Source: Ruegeria sp. HKCCA6707 (GTDB taxonomy: Bacteria; Pseudomonadota; Alphaproteobacteria; Rhodobacterales; Rhodobacteraceae). From it: a DNA stretch of 64,000 nt. The notes beneath the pieces were generated by a model. The model was not told where the DNA came from, did not search any database, and saw only the letters and a list, made by a program, of their open reading frames with translations. The position numbers were made by a program, and so were the translations under genes. Position 1 is the first letter of the stretch. Every line of letters starts with the position of its first letter. The stretch lies in assembly GCF_013033515.1 (NCBI RefSeq), contig NZ_WQEG01000001.1, forward strand, positions 62,001 through 126,000. Reading direction: 5' to 3'. Positions 26,217 to 35,763 of this stretch are shown one piece after another.

Positions 26217-26918
26217 ATGAGCGAACAACACATTGCATCTGCATTCGACCGTGATCTGGAAGCGATCCAGGCCCATATCATGAAGATGGGTGGCCTTGTC
26301 GAAGCCGCCATCATGAGCTCGGCCCGGTCGCTTGAATCGCGCGACGAAGAGCTGGCCCAAGAGGTTCGAAACGGCGACAAGGCAATCGACGCGTTGGAAG
26401 AGTTGATCAACGAGGAAACCGCCCGTTTGATCGCTCTGCGTGCGCCCACGGCCAGTGACCTGCGTTTGGTTCTGTCGGTCCTGAAAGTCTCGGCCAACCT
26501 TGAACGGATTGGCGATTACTCGAAAAACATCGCCAAACGCACGACTGTTCTTGCGGGTATGGGTGAGATCAACGGCAGCGCGGCCGCCTTGCGTCGCATG
26601 GCGCGTGAGGTCGAGCTGATGCTGCGCGACGCTCTGGACGCCTATATCCAGCGTGATGCGGAACTGGCCACCGACGTGATCGACCGGGATGAGGAGGTTG
26701 ATCAGATGTACAACGGTCTCTTCCGTGAGTTCCTGACCTTCATGGCCGAAGACCCGCGCAACATCACCGCCTGTATGCATCTGCATTTCATCGCCAAGAA
26801 TATCGAGCGGATGGGCGATCATGTGACGGCGATTGCCGAACAGGTCGTCTATCTGGTCACCGGCGAACGTCCCTCGGAAGCGCGGCCCAAGGCTGACGTG
26901 ACCGCAGAATCCGCCTAG
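26217..26918 (+). CDS. phoU: Phosphate signalling adaptor PhoU
   Basis: 233-residue all-helical protein with two PhoU repeats; conserved segments are HIMKMGGLVEAAIMSSARSL and the metal-binding-type ERIGDYSKNIAKR and NIERMGDHVTAIAEQ. Restrains PhoR kinase activity when phosphate is sufficient, by bridging PstB and PhoR. A longer frame begins inside pstB at 26127, but ATG 26217 just after the pstB stop gives the standard N-terminus (MSEQHIASAFDRDLE). Eleven bp before phoB. Confidence 0.94.
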   Translation: MSEQHIASAFDRDLEAIQAHIMKMGGLVEAAIMSSARSLESRDEELAQEVRNGDKAIDALEELINEETARLIALRAPTASDLRLVLSVLKVSANLERIGDYSKNIAKRTTVLAGMGEINGSAAALRRMAREVELMLRDALDAYIQRDAELATDVIDRDEEVDQMYNGLFREFLTFMAEDPRNITACMHLHFIAKNIERMGDHVTAIAEQVVYLVTGERPSEARPKADVTAESA

Positions 26919-26929
26919 GAGGCATCGAC

Positions 26930-27619
26930 ATGTCCGCTGATCAACCAACGGTCCTGGTGGTCGAAGACGAATTGGCCCAACGTGAAGTGTTGGCCTATAA
27001 CCTTGAGGCCGAAGGCTTTCGCGTGTCCAAAGCCGGCAGCGGGGATGAGGCCTTGCTGCTGGTCGATGAAGACAGCCCGGACATCATCGTTCTGGACTGG
27101 ATGATGCCCAATCTCAGCGGCATCGAAGTCTGCCGTCGGCTGAAAACCCGGCCCGATACACGCACGATCCCGATCATTATGCTGTCGGCGCGATCCGAAG
27201 AGGTCGACAAGGTGCGTGGCCTGGAAACGGGAGCCGATGACTATGTGGTCAAACCCTATTCGGTGGTCGAACTGATGGCGCGGGTGCGGTCTCAGCTGCG
27301 GCGCGTGCGCCCCGCGACCGTCGGGCTGCGGTTGGAGTTTGACGACATCATCCTCGATTCCGAGACCCACAAGGTCAGTCGCAGTGACAAGCCGCTGAAA
27401 CTGGGCCCGACCGAGTTTCGCTTGCTGAGCACATTCATGGAGAAACCGGGCCGGGTCTGGAGCCGCGAGCAATTGCTCGACCGGGTCTGGGGCCGCGATA
27501 TTTATGTCGATACGCGGACTGTGGACGTCCATATCGGGCGTTTGCGCAAGGCGCTGACCCAACATGGCGGCGCGGATCCGGTGCGCACGGTACGCGGCGC
27601 AGGATACGCATTGGGCTGA
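26930..27619 (+). CDS. phoB: Phosphate regulon response regulator PhoB
   Basis: 229-residue OmpR/PhoB-type regulator. Receiver domain with phospho-acceptor Asp56 in IIVLDWMMP and the KPYSVVEL loop; winged-helix domain with LGPTEFRLLSTFMEKPGRVWS and the recognition-helix region YVDTRTVDVHIGRLRKAL. AGGAGG precedes the ATG. Expected to bind the three-repeat Pho box at 21345. Last gene of the cluster, so it sits downstream of its own target promoter, a layout giving positive autoregulation. Confidence 0.95.
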   Translation: MSADQPTVLVVEDELAQREVLAYNLEAEGFRVSKAGSGDEALLLVDEDSPDIIVLDWMMPNLSGIEVCRRLKTRPDTRTIPIIMLSARSEEVDKVRGLETGADDYVVKPYSVVELMARVRSQLRRVRPATVGLRLEFDDIILDSETHKVSRSDKPLKLGPTEFRLLSTFMEKPGRVWSREQLLDRVWGRDIYVDTRTVDVHIGRLRKALTQHGGADPVRTVRGAGYALG

Positions 27620-27741
27620 CCGGGGTAGGGCGTCCAAAGCCCAACTTATGCGGTTTGGTCATGCCATCTTGAGAATGTCTTGCTGTCCTTCGCGGGCAAG
27701 TCGGATTATGATCTCCGACGACTGCTTCAGCGGAGAGACAG

Positions 27742-28971
27742 ATGAACGCCCCCGACACCAAACCGACATTGCGCGCCAAGGATCAACCCGACCTGGGAAG
27801 CTTTAGCTGGGACGATCCGTTTCGCCTGTCTGACCAGTTGGAAGAAGACGAGCGCATGATCGCGGAAAGTGCCCGCAGCTATGCGCAGGAAAAGCTGCAG
27901 CCGCGGGTGACCCAAGCCTTTGCGGATGAGGAAACCGACCCCGAAATCTTCCGCGAGATGGGCGAGATGGGGCTGTTGGGGATCACCGTTCCCGAAGAAT
28001 ATGGCGGGCTTGGATCGGGCTATGTCAGCTACGGCCTTGTCGCGCGCGAGGTCGAACGGGTCGATTCAGGTTACCGGTCTATGATGTCGGTCCAAAGCTC
28101 GCTGGTGATGTATCCGATCTATGCCTATGGATCCGAGGCGCAGCGCCGGAAATACCTGCCGAAACTGGCCAGTGGCGAATGGATCGGTTGTTTTGGCCTG
28201 ACCGAACCGGATGCCGGGTCGGACCCGGCAGGCATGAAAACCCGCGCCGAAAAGATCGATGGCGGCTACCGTTTTACCGGCAGCAAAATGTGGATCTCGA
28301 ACGCGCCGATTTCAGATGTTTTTGTGGTCTGGGCCAAGTCTGACGCCCATGACGGCAAGATCCGGGGATTTGTTCTGGACAAAGGCCTGAAAGGTCTGAG
28401 CGCGCCGAAGATCGAAAACAAACTCAGCCTGCGCGCCTCGATCACGGGTGAGATAGTCCTGGACGGTGTCGAAGTGGACGAGGGCGCTTTGCTGCCCCAT
28501 GTGCAAGGTTTGAAGGGCCCGTTCGGCTGCCTAAACCGCGCCCGCTATGGCATCAGCTGGGGCACCATGGGCGCCGCCGAAGCCTGCTGGCACGCCGCCC
28601 GGCAATACGGGCTGGACCGCAAGCAATTCGACAAGCCCTTGGCCCAGACGCAGCTCTACCAGAAAAAACTGGCCGACATGCAAACCGAGATCGCATTGGG
28701 CCTGCAAGCCAGCCTGCGGGTTGGCCGTTTGATGGATCAAGCTCAGGCCGCGCCCGAGATGATCTCAATCGTCAAACGCAACAATTGCGGCAAAGCGCTC
28801 GACATCGCACGGATGGCACGGGACATGCATGGGGGCAATGGTATCTCTCTGGAATTTCAGGTTGTGCGCCACATGATCAATCTGGAGACTGTGAACACCT
28901 ATGAAGGAACCCACGACGTGCACGCCTTGATCCTTGGCCGAGCGCAGACAGGGTTGCAGGCTTTTTATTGA
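27742..28971 (+). CDS. gcdH: Glutaryl-CoA dehydrogenase
   Basis: 409-residue FAD-dependent acyl-CoA dehydrogenase that converts glutaryl-CoA to crotonyl-CoA in lysine, hydroxylysine and tryptophan breakdown. Diagnostic stretches are [54 protein letters not shown], and the C-terminal [17 protein letters not shown] with the catalytic Glu. GGAGAG lies just before the ATG. No partner gene (such as a CaiB-type CoA transferase) is adjacent. The 102 bp after it are AT-rich with a dyad at 29020-29058. Confidence 0.92.
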   Translation: MNAPDTKPTLRAKDQPDLGSFSWDDPFRLSDQLEEDERMIAESARSYAQEKLQPRVTQAFADEETDPEIFREMGEMGLLGITVPEEYGGLGSGYVSYGLVAREVERVDSGYRSMMSVQSSLVMYPIYAYGSEAQRRKYLPKLASGEWIGCFGLTEPDAGSDPAGMKTRAEKIDGGYRFTGSKMWISNAPISDVFVVWAKSDAHDGKIRGFVLDKGLKGLSAPKIENKLSLRASITGEIVLDGVEVDEGALLPHVQGLKGPFGCLNRARYGISWGTMGAAEACWHAARQYGLDRKQFDKPLAQTQLYQKKLADMQTEIALGLQASLRVGRLMDQAQAAPEMISIVKRNNCGKALDIARMARDMHGGNGISLEFQVVRHMINLETVNTYEGTHDVHALILGRAQTGLQAFY

Positions 28972-29073
28972 GAAGTGCGTGTAATCAGTATTATGTTATA
29001 TTAACAGTAGTGCAGACACCTGACGTCGCTTTGTGTATCTTGGTTAAGTAAACGTCAGAAACTATGGCTTATC

Positions 29074-29841
29074 ATGCAGTTACAAGACAAAACCGCAGTT
29101 ATCACAGGCGGGGCTCAAGGGATTGGGCGTGCCCTGGCTGAGCGTTTTGCCCGTGATGGTGCGCGTGTCGTTTGTGCCGATATCGACGAAACCGGCGCGA
29201 AAGATATTGCGGACCAGATTGGCGGACACGCAGTTCATTGCGATGTGTCCAGCGAAGATCACACCGCGGCGCTGATTGACAAAGTCGAAGCTGAGATTGG
29301 TCCGATTGATCTGTTTTGCGCCAATGCAGGAATTCTGACGCTTGGCGGTCTGGACGTGCCGAATGAAGACTGGGATCGAATCTGGCGCGTTAATGTCATG
29401 TCGCATGTCTGGGCCGCGCGACATGTCATTCCGCGGATGATCGCACGCGGTGGCGGATACTTCATGACCACGGCATCCGCCGCTGGTTTGCTCAACCAAC
29501 CGGGTGCAGCGCCTTATGGTGTCACCAAACATGCAGCGGTCGGTTTTGCCGAATGGGTTGCTTTGACGTACAGCGATCAGGGCATCAAGACGTCTGTTTT
29601 GTGCCCTCAGGCGGTACGATCCGAGATGACGAAGGGTCATGAGAACTCTGTTGCGGCTATTGACGGCATGTTAGAGCCTGAAATCGTCGCTCAAATCTGT
29701 GTTGAAGCGATCGAGGAAGAACGGTTCCTCATTCTGCCGCACGCGCAGGTTCTGGACTACATCCGATTGAAAACAGCTGACTATGACCGTTGGATCGAGG
29801 GAATGAATAAATTAAATCAGCGCTTTGGCGTTCAAAGCTAA
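29074..29841 (+). CDS. SDR family oxidoreductase
   Basis: 255-residue short-chain dehydrogenase/reductase. N-terminal nucleotide-binding GGAQGIGRAL, the D of VVCADIDE suggesting NAD preference, the NAG motif CANAGIL, and an active-site region reading TASAAGLLNQPGAAPYGVTKHA (Ser, Tyr and Lys of YxxxK present). Substrate unknown. The ribosome-binding site before the ATG is weak. Its stop overlaps the convergent tesB stop by 4 bp. Confidence 0.85.
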   Translation: MQLQDKTAVITGGAQGIGRALAERFARDGARVVCADIDETGAKDIADQIGGHAVHCDVSSEDHTAALIDKVEAEIGPIDLFCANAGILTLGGLDVPNEDWDRIWRVNVMSHVWAARHVIPRMIARGGGYFMTTASAAGLLNQPGAAPYGVTKHAAVGFAEWVALTYSDQGIKTSVLCPQAVRSEMTKGHENSVAAIDGMLEPEIVAQICVEAIEEERFLILPHAQVLDYIRLKTADYDRWIEGMNKLNQRFGVQS

Positions 29842-30707
29842 CCTTTTGGTTTTGCCCGGCGCATAAGGCCTTCCTGCGCCACAGACGCAACCAGCGTGCC
29901 ATCTTGAGCATAGATAGAGCCCCGGTTGAAACTGCGCCCCTGCCCCGTCCACGGTGAATCCATCGCATAAAGATGCCAGTTCTGGAACTGAACCGGTGCA
30001 TGAAACCAAAGCGCGTGATCCAGGCTGGCGGCGTTGACCTCTCCGGTGAACCAGCTGAGCCCGTGTGGACGCAAACCCGAACCCAGCAAGCTCATGTCTG
30101 AGGCATAGGCCAGCAGCAGATGCTGAGTTACGGGATCGGCCTGATCGGCGGCATTCATTCGAAACCAGATCGAGTTGCGGTCGTCGGTTTTTGCCGGGTG
30201 AAACAGGTCCTGGTGGTCAACTTCGCGCACTTCGATAGGTCGTTCGCGCATCAGTTCGGACTGGAACTTTTCCGGTACGCGGGACAGATACTGTTGTTGC
30301 AACGTGTTGCGGAGCGGGTGCGCTTCCGGGCCCTTCACATCGGGAATGGGGTGCTGATGGTCCCAGCCGTCATCCTGTATGTGGAACGAGGCCGACATGT
30401 TCAGAATCTGTTTGCCATGCTGAATAGCCACCACCCGACGGGTGGTGAAAGAGCCTCCATCCCGTGCTCGATCCACTTGATAAATAACAGGTTTGTCCGG
30501 GTCTCCGGGCCGGATGAAATAAGCGTGCAGCGAATGGCAACTGCGCGACTCAACGGTCCGGTAGGCGGCTGACAGAGCTTGGGCGATAACCTGTCCGCCA
30601 AAGATCCGCGTGGGCGTCTCACCGCCCGAGCCGACGCCTCGGAACAGGTCAACCTCAAGCCGCTCGAGATTCAGCAATTCCAGCAGAATGCGTTCAGCTT
30701 CGGTCAT
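29838..30707 (-). CDS. tesB: Acyl-CoA thioesterase II (TesB)
   Basis: 289 residues, the normal TesB length, forming a double hotdog fold that hydrolyses medium- and long-chain acyl-CoA. Signatures: RIFGGQVIAQALSAAYRTV, SCHSLHAYFIRPGDP, FTTRRVVAIQHGK, and the C-terminal SLDHALWFHAP with the catalytic Asp of the ASLDH segment, followed by WTGQGRSFNRGSIYAQDG. Cytoplasmic. Convergent with the SDR gene; 35 bp after the serine-hydrolase gene ends. Confidence 0.92.
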   Translation of the reverse strand: MTEAERILLELLNLERLEVDLFRGVGSGGETPTRIFGGQVIAQALSAAYRTVESRSCHSLHAYFIRPGDPDKPVIYQVDRARDGGSFTTRRVVAIQHGKQILNMSASFHIQDDGWDHQHPIPDVKGPEAHPLRNTLQQQYLSRVPEKFQSELMRERPIEVREVDHQDLFHPAKTDDRNSIWFRMNAADQADPVTQHLLLAYASDMSLLGSGLRPHGLSWFTGEVNAASLDHALWFHAPVQFQNWHLYAMDSPWTGQGRSFNRGSIYAQDGTLVASVAQEGLMRRAKPKG

Positions 30708-30742
30708 CGGGCGCGCTCCGGTCGTGGTGTATGTTGTCTGCG

Positions 30743-31948
30743 TTAGTCCACCAAAGCGACCTGCACAAGGGCTCGCAGCTGCGCGCGGGACGGGTAAGAG
30801 CTGGAGGGCGACAATTGGGTGAAAAAGACGGCAGTCATGTCGTTGGCACGATCCACCCAGAAAAAGGTCGACGCCATGCCGCCCCAGCTGAAATCGCCAA
30901 TGGCGGCCGGCACCTGAAGCCGTCCTGGATCCAGAACAACAGCCCCACCAATGCCGAAACCCATGCCCTCCATCGGTTGTTCTGCAAAGCTACGCGGTCC
31001 CATCGAGGCAATGTCGCCTGGCAAGTGATTGCGCATCATAAAGTTTTTGATCCTTGCGCTCAGCACATCACTGTTTGGGCAGCGCAACATCTCGGCAAAA
31101 CGACTGTAGTCGTCGATGGTGCCGACAAGACCGCCGCCGCCAGAAAACGTTGTCGCGGCTTCGAACGGGGAATCGCCAGGACGATCCACAAGGCGCAACG
31201 TATCCGAGCCTTTTTGAGCAGCGTTCAGGTCCATCGCGTCGCCATCCAGCGGCGTATAGAGCGAAGCGAACCGGTCCCCTGCCCCGGCTGGTACCGAAAA
31301 CCCGGTTTCGCTCATGCCTAAGGGGTCGAAAACATGCGTGGCGAAATAGCGATCCAGTGACTGGCCGGACACCACTTCGATCACGCGACCGATCGCGTCG
31401 ATCCCGACCGAATATTCCCAGCGCGTTCCGGGCTGAAACGCAAGCGGAAGCCGGGCCAGATCGTGGATGCGTTTCGACAACGGTCCCTGGTCGGGTGCAA
31501 AATTTAGGTTTTGTTCATCCATTGCGGCGGGCAGAATACCGGGATTGAACGGATAGCTCAGCCCGCTGGTATGGGTCAGCAACTGCGCCAATGTCGGCGT
31601 ATTAGCCGGTTCGGTCTGATCGATGCTGCGCGCGTCAGGAATCAGAGCCTGCATATCCTTGAATTCCGGTAGAAATTCGCTGACCGGCGCACTCAGATGC
31701 AAAATCCCGCGCTCCAAAATCTGCATCAGAGCAACCGAGGTGACGGGTTTGGTCATAGAATAGATCCGTGCGATCGTATCGCGTTGAAATGGCAGATCCT
31801 TTTCAACACTGCGCTGGCCGCAACTGTGAAAGAAGCCTTCGGTGCCAAAACGGTTTAGCAACAGGGCGCAACCTGCATATTTCCGTTCGTCGACATAGCG
31901 TTGCATCCAATCACGGATGAGTTGCAATCTCTGAGGATCAAATCCCAT
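30743..31948 (-). CDS. Serine hydrolase, beta-lactamase class C/esterase family
   Basis: 401-residue member of the class C beta-lactamase/EstB-type serine hydrolases. Catalytic SMTK (SxxK) follows RDTIARIY; the Tyr motif appears as WEYSVGIDAIG, and a terminal GGMASTFFWVD stands in for the third motif. No signal peptide from the ATG at 31948 (MGFDPQRLQL), so it is probably a cytoplasmic esterase rather than a lactam-resistance enzyme. A longer frame to 32047 adds an unlikely leader. Probably co-transcribed with tesB. Confidence 0.82.
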   Translation of the reverse strand: MGFDPQRLQLIRDWMQRYVDERKYAGCALLLNRFGTEGFFHSCGQRSVEKDLPFQRDTIARIYSMTKPVTSVALMQILERGILHLSAPVSEFLPEFKDMQALIPDARSIDQTEPANTPTLAQLLTHTSGLSYPFNPGILPAAMDEQNLNFAPDQGPLSKRIHDLARLPLAFQPGTRWEYSVGIDAIGRVIEVVSGQSLDRYFATHVFDPLGMSETGFSVPAGAGDRFASLYTPLDGDAMDLNAAQKGSDTLRLVDRPGDSPFEAATTFSGGGGLVGTIDDYSRFAEMLRCPNSDVLSARIKNFMMRNHLPGDIASMGPRSFAEQPMEGMGFGIGGAVVLDPGRLQVPAAIGDFSWGGMASTFFWVDRANDMTAVFFTQLSPSSSYPSRAQLRALVQVALVD

Positions 31949-32067
31949 TATGAAATCCGCCTGTTTGATGTTCTGCTGTGACCATGAAAAAACACATGTC
32001 ATGAAAAATGCTAGTCTATTGGATATAAAGATTCGGCCCCTCAACAATCTTGAACCGGAGAAGCAGG

Positions 32068-32673
32068 ATGTCGCAACACATTGAATTTATGTACGACTTT
32101 TGCAGTCCGAACGCATATTTGGCCCATAAAGCGCTGTCTGGTCTGAAGCCGCGGCCAAAGTCAGGGATTGTTTTTCAGCCTGTTCTGCTGAGCCTTGTGT
32201 TCAAGTTGACCAACAATCAGAATCCGTTTCAGGCTTATTCCGAGAACCGGCAAAAGACCTCGTACCTGACCCATGATCTGCACCGGTTCGCGCGGCGTCG
32301 GGGTTTGAGTTTTCACATGAGCCCGCATTTTCCATTAAACACAAAATTTGCAATGCGCGGGGCGAGTTTTGCTCAAGAAAAATCTTGGGAATCCAAATAT
32401 ATAGATGCCGTATTTGATGCGATATGGGTTCATGGGCAAAAGATTGATGATCTGAACGTACTGACCGATGTGTTGCAGGAACACGAGTTACCTGTGCGCA
32501 AGATCCGTGACGCGATGACTGATCCCGAGATCAAACAGCGCGTGAAAGACGAAACAAAGGCTGCCGTGCGACGCGGTGTGTTTGGCGTTCCGACATTGTT
32601 TTGGGGTTCTGAGATGTTTTTTGGCAAGAACAGCCTTGGAAATCTCGAGCTTGAGATCAAACAGTCGATCTGA
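32068..32673 (+). CDS. DsbA-fold 2-hydroxychromene-2-carboxylate isomerase family protein
   Basis: 201-residue thioredoxin-fold protein of the HCCA isomerase/kappa-GST family. It begins IEFMYDFCSPNAYLA, with the Ser-Pro of CSPN at the place of the glutathione-activating residue, and ends with the cis-Pro segment GVFGVPTLFWGSEMFFGK. Relatives isomerise HCCA in naphthalene breakdown or act as glutathione transferases; here the neighbours do not indicate an aromatic pathway. GGAG at 32057-32060 fixes the ATG at 32068. The last 17 bp overlap the 3' end of the convergent kinase gene. Confidence 0.82.
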   Translation: MSQHIEFMYDFCSPNAYLAHKALSGLKPRPKSGIVFQPVLLSLVFKLTNNQNPFQAYSENRQKTSYLTHDLHRFARRRGLSFHMSPHFPLNTKFAMRGASFAQEKSWESKYIDAVFDAIWVHGQKIDDLNVLTDVLQEHELPVRKIRDAMTDPEIKQRVKDETKAAVRRGVFGVPTLFWGSEMFFGKNSLGNLELEIKQSI

Positions 32674-33682
32674 GCGCGGCAACCCCATGCTGCGCGAACA
32701 TCGGCACATAGTTTCCGAACTTTTGCGCTCGTGCAGGATCCGAGGCGTTACCGTCCAAGGCGCGCTTGTAGACGCCCTGAAGAATTCCGGCCATGCGGAA
32801 GAAGGTGAAGCCCAGATAAAAGCCGAAATTGTCGATCCCGGCCATCCCGCGCTTACTGCAATATGCGTCGATAAAGGCTTGATCTGACGGCAATCCCAGG
32901 CTTTCGCGATCCAGACCGGCCAGCCCGCGCCCTTCTTTTCCGGGCGGCATTTGCCATTGCATGATGACGGCGGCCAGATCGGCATAGGGATGCCCGATGG
33001 TCGAGAGTTCCCAGTCCAGAACCCCGATGCAGCGAGTGCCGTCCTGCTCGAACATCAGGTTGTCGATCCGATAGTCACCATGCACCAGGGTGCGTTGGCC
33101 ATCATCCTCGGGGATCTGCTGCTCGAGTTCTGTGATCAACTGATCCATCACCGGGATGGTTTGCGTCTCGGATGCCCGGTATTGCTTGGTCCAGCGCGCA
33201 ATCTGGCGTTCGAAGTAATTGCCGGGCGGTCCAAAATCCGAAAGGCCCACCGCGTCGATATCGACCATGTGCAATTCGGAGAGAACCCGGTTCATCTCTT
33301 CCATTACGGCTGCGCGGGTCCGAGCTGTTTCGCTTTGCATCGCAGGTTCCATGAAGATGCGACCCGGTAGATGCTGCATCACGTAAAAGGCAGATCCGAT
33401 CACACTGTCATCTTCGCACAGAAGATGCATTCGGGGGACCGGTACGTTGCTGTCTGCCAGCGCGCGTTGCACGCGGTATTCGCGGTCAACGGCATGAGCA
33501 GATTTCAGCAAAACGCCTTCGGGCTTACGCCGCAGCACGTATTGCGCCTTGGGCGTGCGTAGCAGGAATGTCGGGTTGGATTGGCCAATCGCGAATTTCT
33601 CCGCCTCCAGCGGGCCTTTGTACCCCTCAAGGTGGTGCTGCAAATAGGCATCTACGGCCTGAACGTCCAAGGCTTGTGTCAT
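32657..33682 (-). CDS. APH-type phosphotransferase (ACAD10/LvaA-like)
   Basis: 341-residue kinase-fold protein of the aminoglycoside phosphotransferase superfamily. Catalytic Brenner motif LVHGDYRIDNLMF and metal motif IGVLDWELSTIGHPYADLA are intact; FAIGQSNPTFLL is the N-lobe nucleotide loop. This subgroup resembles the N-terminal domain of ACAD10/11 and Pseudomonas LvaA, which phosphorylate 4-hydroxyacyl-CoA compounds rather than antibiotics. It follows an SDR gene by 11 bp on the same strand. Substrate is inference. Confidence 0.85.
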   Translation of the reverse strand: MTQALDVQAVDAYLQHHLEGYKGPLEAEKFAIGQSNPTFLLRTPKAQYVLRRKPEGVLLKSAHAVDREYRVQRALADSNVPVPRMHLLCEDDSVIGSAFYVMQHLPGRIFMEPAMQSETARTRAAVMEEMNRVLSELHMVDIDAVGLSDFGPPGNYFERQIARWTKQYRASETQTIPVMDQLITELEQQIPEDDGQRTLVHGDYRIDNLMFEQDGTRCIGVLDWELSTIGHPYADLAAVIMQWQMPPGKEGRGLAGLDRESLGLPSDQAFIDAYCSKRGMAGIDNFGFYLGFTFFRMAGILQGVYKRALDGNASDPARAQKFGNYVPMFAQHGVAALRSTV

Positions 33683-33693
33683 GTCACAGCCCC

Positions 33694-34512
33694 TTAAAGC
33701 GCTGCCGCAAAGATATTACCGCCGCTTTGAACATTTATCCCTCCCGACACCGGGATCACCGCGCCTGTAACATAACTGCCGCCCTGCCCGCAGAGAAACA
33801 GCATGCAGCCTGCGATATCCTCTTCTCGCCCGACCCGGCCCAGCGGCACGGCGTCGCCCACCTTCTCGCGGGTCTTTTCGTCAGCGGTCGCAAAGGCGGT
33901 CATGCGCGATACAAATGGCCCCGGCGCCAAAGCATTGACGGTGACCCGGTACGAAGCCAATTCCTTGGCCATGATTTTGGTCAGGTGCAACACGGCGGCT
34001 TTTGACGCGGAATAGCTATAGGCCCCGTCGCCCATAGGCACTTCGCCCATGACCGAGCCCACATTGACCACCCGCGCGGGATCATCGTCGCTGGCCGATT
34101 GCATCAGCAAAGGCAACAGCTTCTGGGTCAGGTGGAAAATTCCCGCCACATTCACCGACATGACTTTGTCCCAGGCATCATAGGGGAATTGCCCCATCGG
34201 TGCCCCCCACGATACACCCGCATTATTCATCAAAATATCAAGTGTTTGCGTGCGGCTCTTGACCTCTTCCACCAACGCATCAATCCCTGCCTCAGAACTG
34301 ACATCGCCACCGAAACCTTCGGCCTGACCGGGTGCGCCCAACGCATTCAGTTCAGCCGCGACAGCTTCGCAGGCCTCGCGTTTGCGCGACGCGATTAGTA
34401 CGCGCGCTCCAGCCCGCACCAGCGCTTCGGCGGCCATGCGCCCGATCCCTGTGGCACCACCGGTAACCAAAGCGGTTTTTCCGTTCAACGAAAACAGGGC
34501 TTCGGGTGTCAT
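33694..34512 (-). CDS. SDR family oxidoreductase
   Basis: 272-residue short-chain dehydrogenase. Cofactor loop GGATGIGRMA with basic RKR after beta-2 (NADP-leaning), NNAGVSWG, active-site NVGSVMGEV and YSYSASKAAVLHL (Tyr and Lys), and a PGPFVSRM segment. GGAGG lies 6-7 bases before the ATG at 34512. Forms a two-gene unit with the downstream phosphotransferase and is divergent from the quinone reductase gene. Likely acts on an acyl-CoA or hydroxyacid intermediate. Confidence 0.86.
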   Translation of the reverse strand: MTPEALFSLNGKTALVTGGATGIGRMAAEALVRAGARVLIASRKREACEAVAAELNALGAPGQAEGFGGDVSSEAGIDALVEEVKSRTQTLDILMNNAGVSWGAPMGQFPYDAWDKVMSVNVAGIFHLTQKLLPLLMQSASDDDPARVVNVGSVMGEVPMGDGAYSYSASKAAVLHLTKIMAKELASYRVTVNALAPGPFVSRMTAFATADEKTREKVGDAVPLGRVGREEDIAGCMLFLCGQGGSYVTGAVIPVSGGINVQSGGNIFAAAL

Positions 34513-34635
34513 GTGCTCTCCTCCTTGTGTTGGGCCCAAATTGACGTCACGGACCCTTGGCTGGCAATCGCCGTATTATCCTCTAGTCTGATCCAACGCG
34601 TTCAACGGATACAAGGCAAGAGGCGAGAGGGTCGG

Positions 34636-35637
34636 ATGCAGTCATTACTCAGCGTCACACCGGGCGGGCCCGAAACTTTGGAGCTTAGAACTCTCCCTGA
34701 TCCGGAACCAAAACCCGGTGAGCTTTTGGTGCGTGTACACGCCGCTGGTGTCAATTTCCCCGACACGCTGGTGATCCGGGATCTCTATCAGATCAAACCG
34801 CCCCGCCCTTTCGCGCCCGGCGGTGAGATCGCAGGCGAAGTCGTGAGCATTGGTGAGGGGGTTACCGGTTTTGACCCCGGTGACCGCGTGCTTGCCCTGA
34901 CGGTGCATGGCGGTTTTTCAACTCATCTGTGTCTGAAAGCCGCCACTGCGGTGAAAATCCCCGAAGCGATGCCCTATGACGAGGCCGCATGTTTCCTGTT
35001 TACCTATGGCACCTCGTACCACGCCCTAAAAGACCGGGGTGCGCTGCACGCCGGAGAAACACTTTTGGTTCTGGGTGCCGCAGGTGGAGTTGGATCGGCA
35101 GCGATCGAGCTGGGCAAAGCCATGGGTGCGCGGGTGATCGCGGCTGTGTCGTCTGAAGAAAAGGCTGAATTCTGCACGTCCATCGGGGCTGATGAGACGT
35201 TGATTTACCCGCGCGAGATGACGCGCGAGGCGCAGAAAGAACTGTCGGCACAAATCAAGCAACTGACAGGCGGTTCAGGGGTCGATGTTGCCTACGATGC
35301 GGTTGGTGGCGACTATGCAGAACCTGTTGTGCGCAGCATGGCCTGGAACGGACGCTTCCTTGTTGTTGGCTTTCCTGCGGGTATTCCGAGCATTCCGTTG
35401 AACCTGACACTGCTGAAAGGCTGCCAGATTGTTGGAGTGTTCTGGGGATCGTCAGTGTTCCGTGATCCAAAGGCGCATGCAGCCAATGTGGGCGAATTGT
35501 TCGATCTGTACCTTCAGGGAAAGATCAAACCGAAAATCACCGCTCGTTTTCGGCTGGAACAAGCAAGTGAGGCTTTGACGCTTCTTGCCGATAGGTCAAC
35601 TCTCGGAAAAGTTGTCATTTCGATGTATTCGACATAA
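34636..35637 (+). CDS. NADPH:quinone oxidoreductase family (MDR) protein
   Basis: 333-residue zinc-independent medium-chain dehydrogenase. GHE-equivalent segment is PGGEIAGEV, the nucleotide loop LGAAGGVGSAAIELG, and VDVAYDAVGGDYAEPVVR and NGRFLVVGFPAG follow, as in quinone oxidoreductase/crotonyl reductase-like proteins. The long frame from 34513 is discarded because ATG 34636 gives the family start (MQSLLSVTPGGPETLELR). Shares a 123-bp divergent promoter region with the SDR gene, suggesting common control. Confidence 0.87.
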   Translation: MQSLLSVTPGGPETLELRTLPDPEPKPGELLVRVHAAGVNFPDTLVIRDLYQIKPPRPFAPGGEIAGEVVSIGEGVTGFDPGDRVLALTVHGGFSTHLCLKAATAVKIPEAMPYDEAACFLFTYGTSYHALKDRGALHAGETLLVLGAAGGVGSAAIELGKAMGARVIAAVSSEEKAEFCTSIGADETLIYPREMTREAQKELSAQIKQLTGGSGVDVAYDAVGGDYAEPVVRSMAWNGRFLVVGFPAGIPSIPLNLTLLKGCQIVGVFWGSSVFRDPKAHAANVGELFDLYLQGKIKPKITARFRLEQASEALTLLADRSTLGKVVISMYST

Positions 35638-35763
35638 CCAGACATCGCGATTCTGTTTGAGGTCGGCTGCCCTGAAACAAAAAAGACATTTTAGGCTGTT
35701 ACGGCGATATCTAGACGTCCTCAGGTTTCAGGTTTAATAAAAATACAGATGGGGACAGTGAAA

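Noticed and set aside
25163..26497. 444-codon minus-strand frame through pstA, pstB and phoU
   Set aside because: Opposite strand of three certain genes; no family resemblance.
30743..31948. Beta-lactamase antibiotic resistance gene
   Set aside because: The SxxK hydrolase lacks a signal peptide and groups by motif with esterase-type class C relatives; resistance is not supported.
32657..33682. Aminoglycoside resistance kinase
   Set aside because: Shares only the kinase fold; size, motifs and SDR partner point to the ACAD10/LvaA-like metabolic group.
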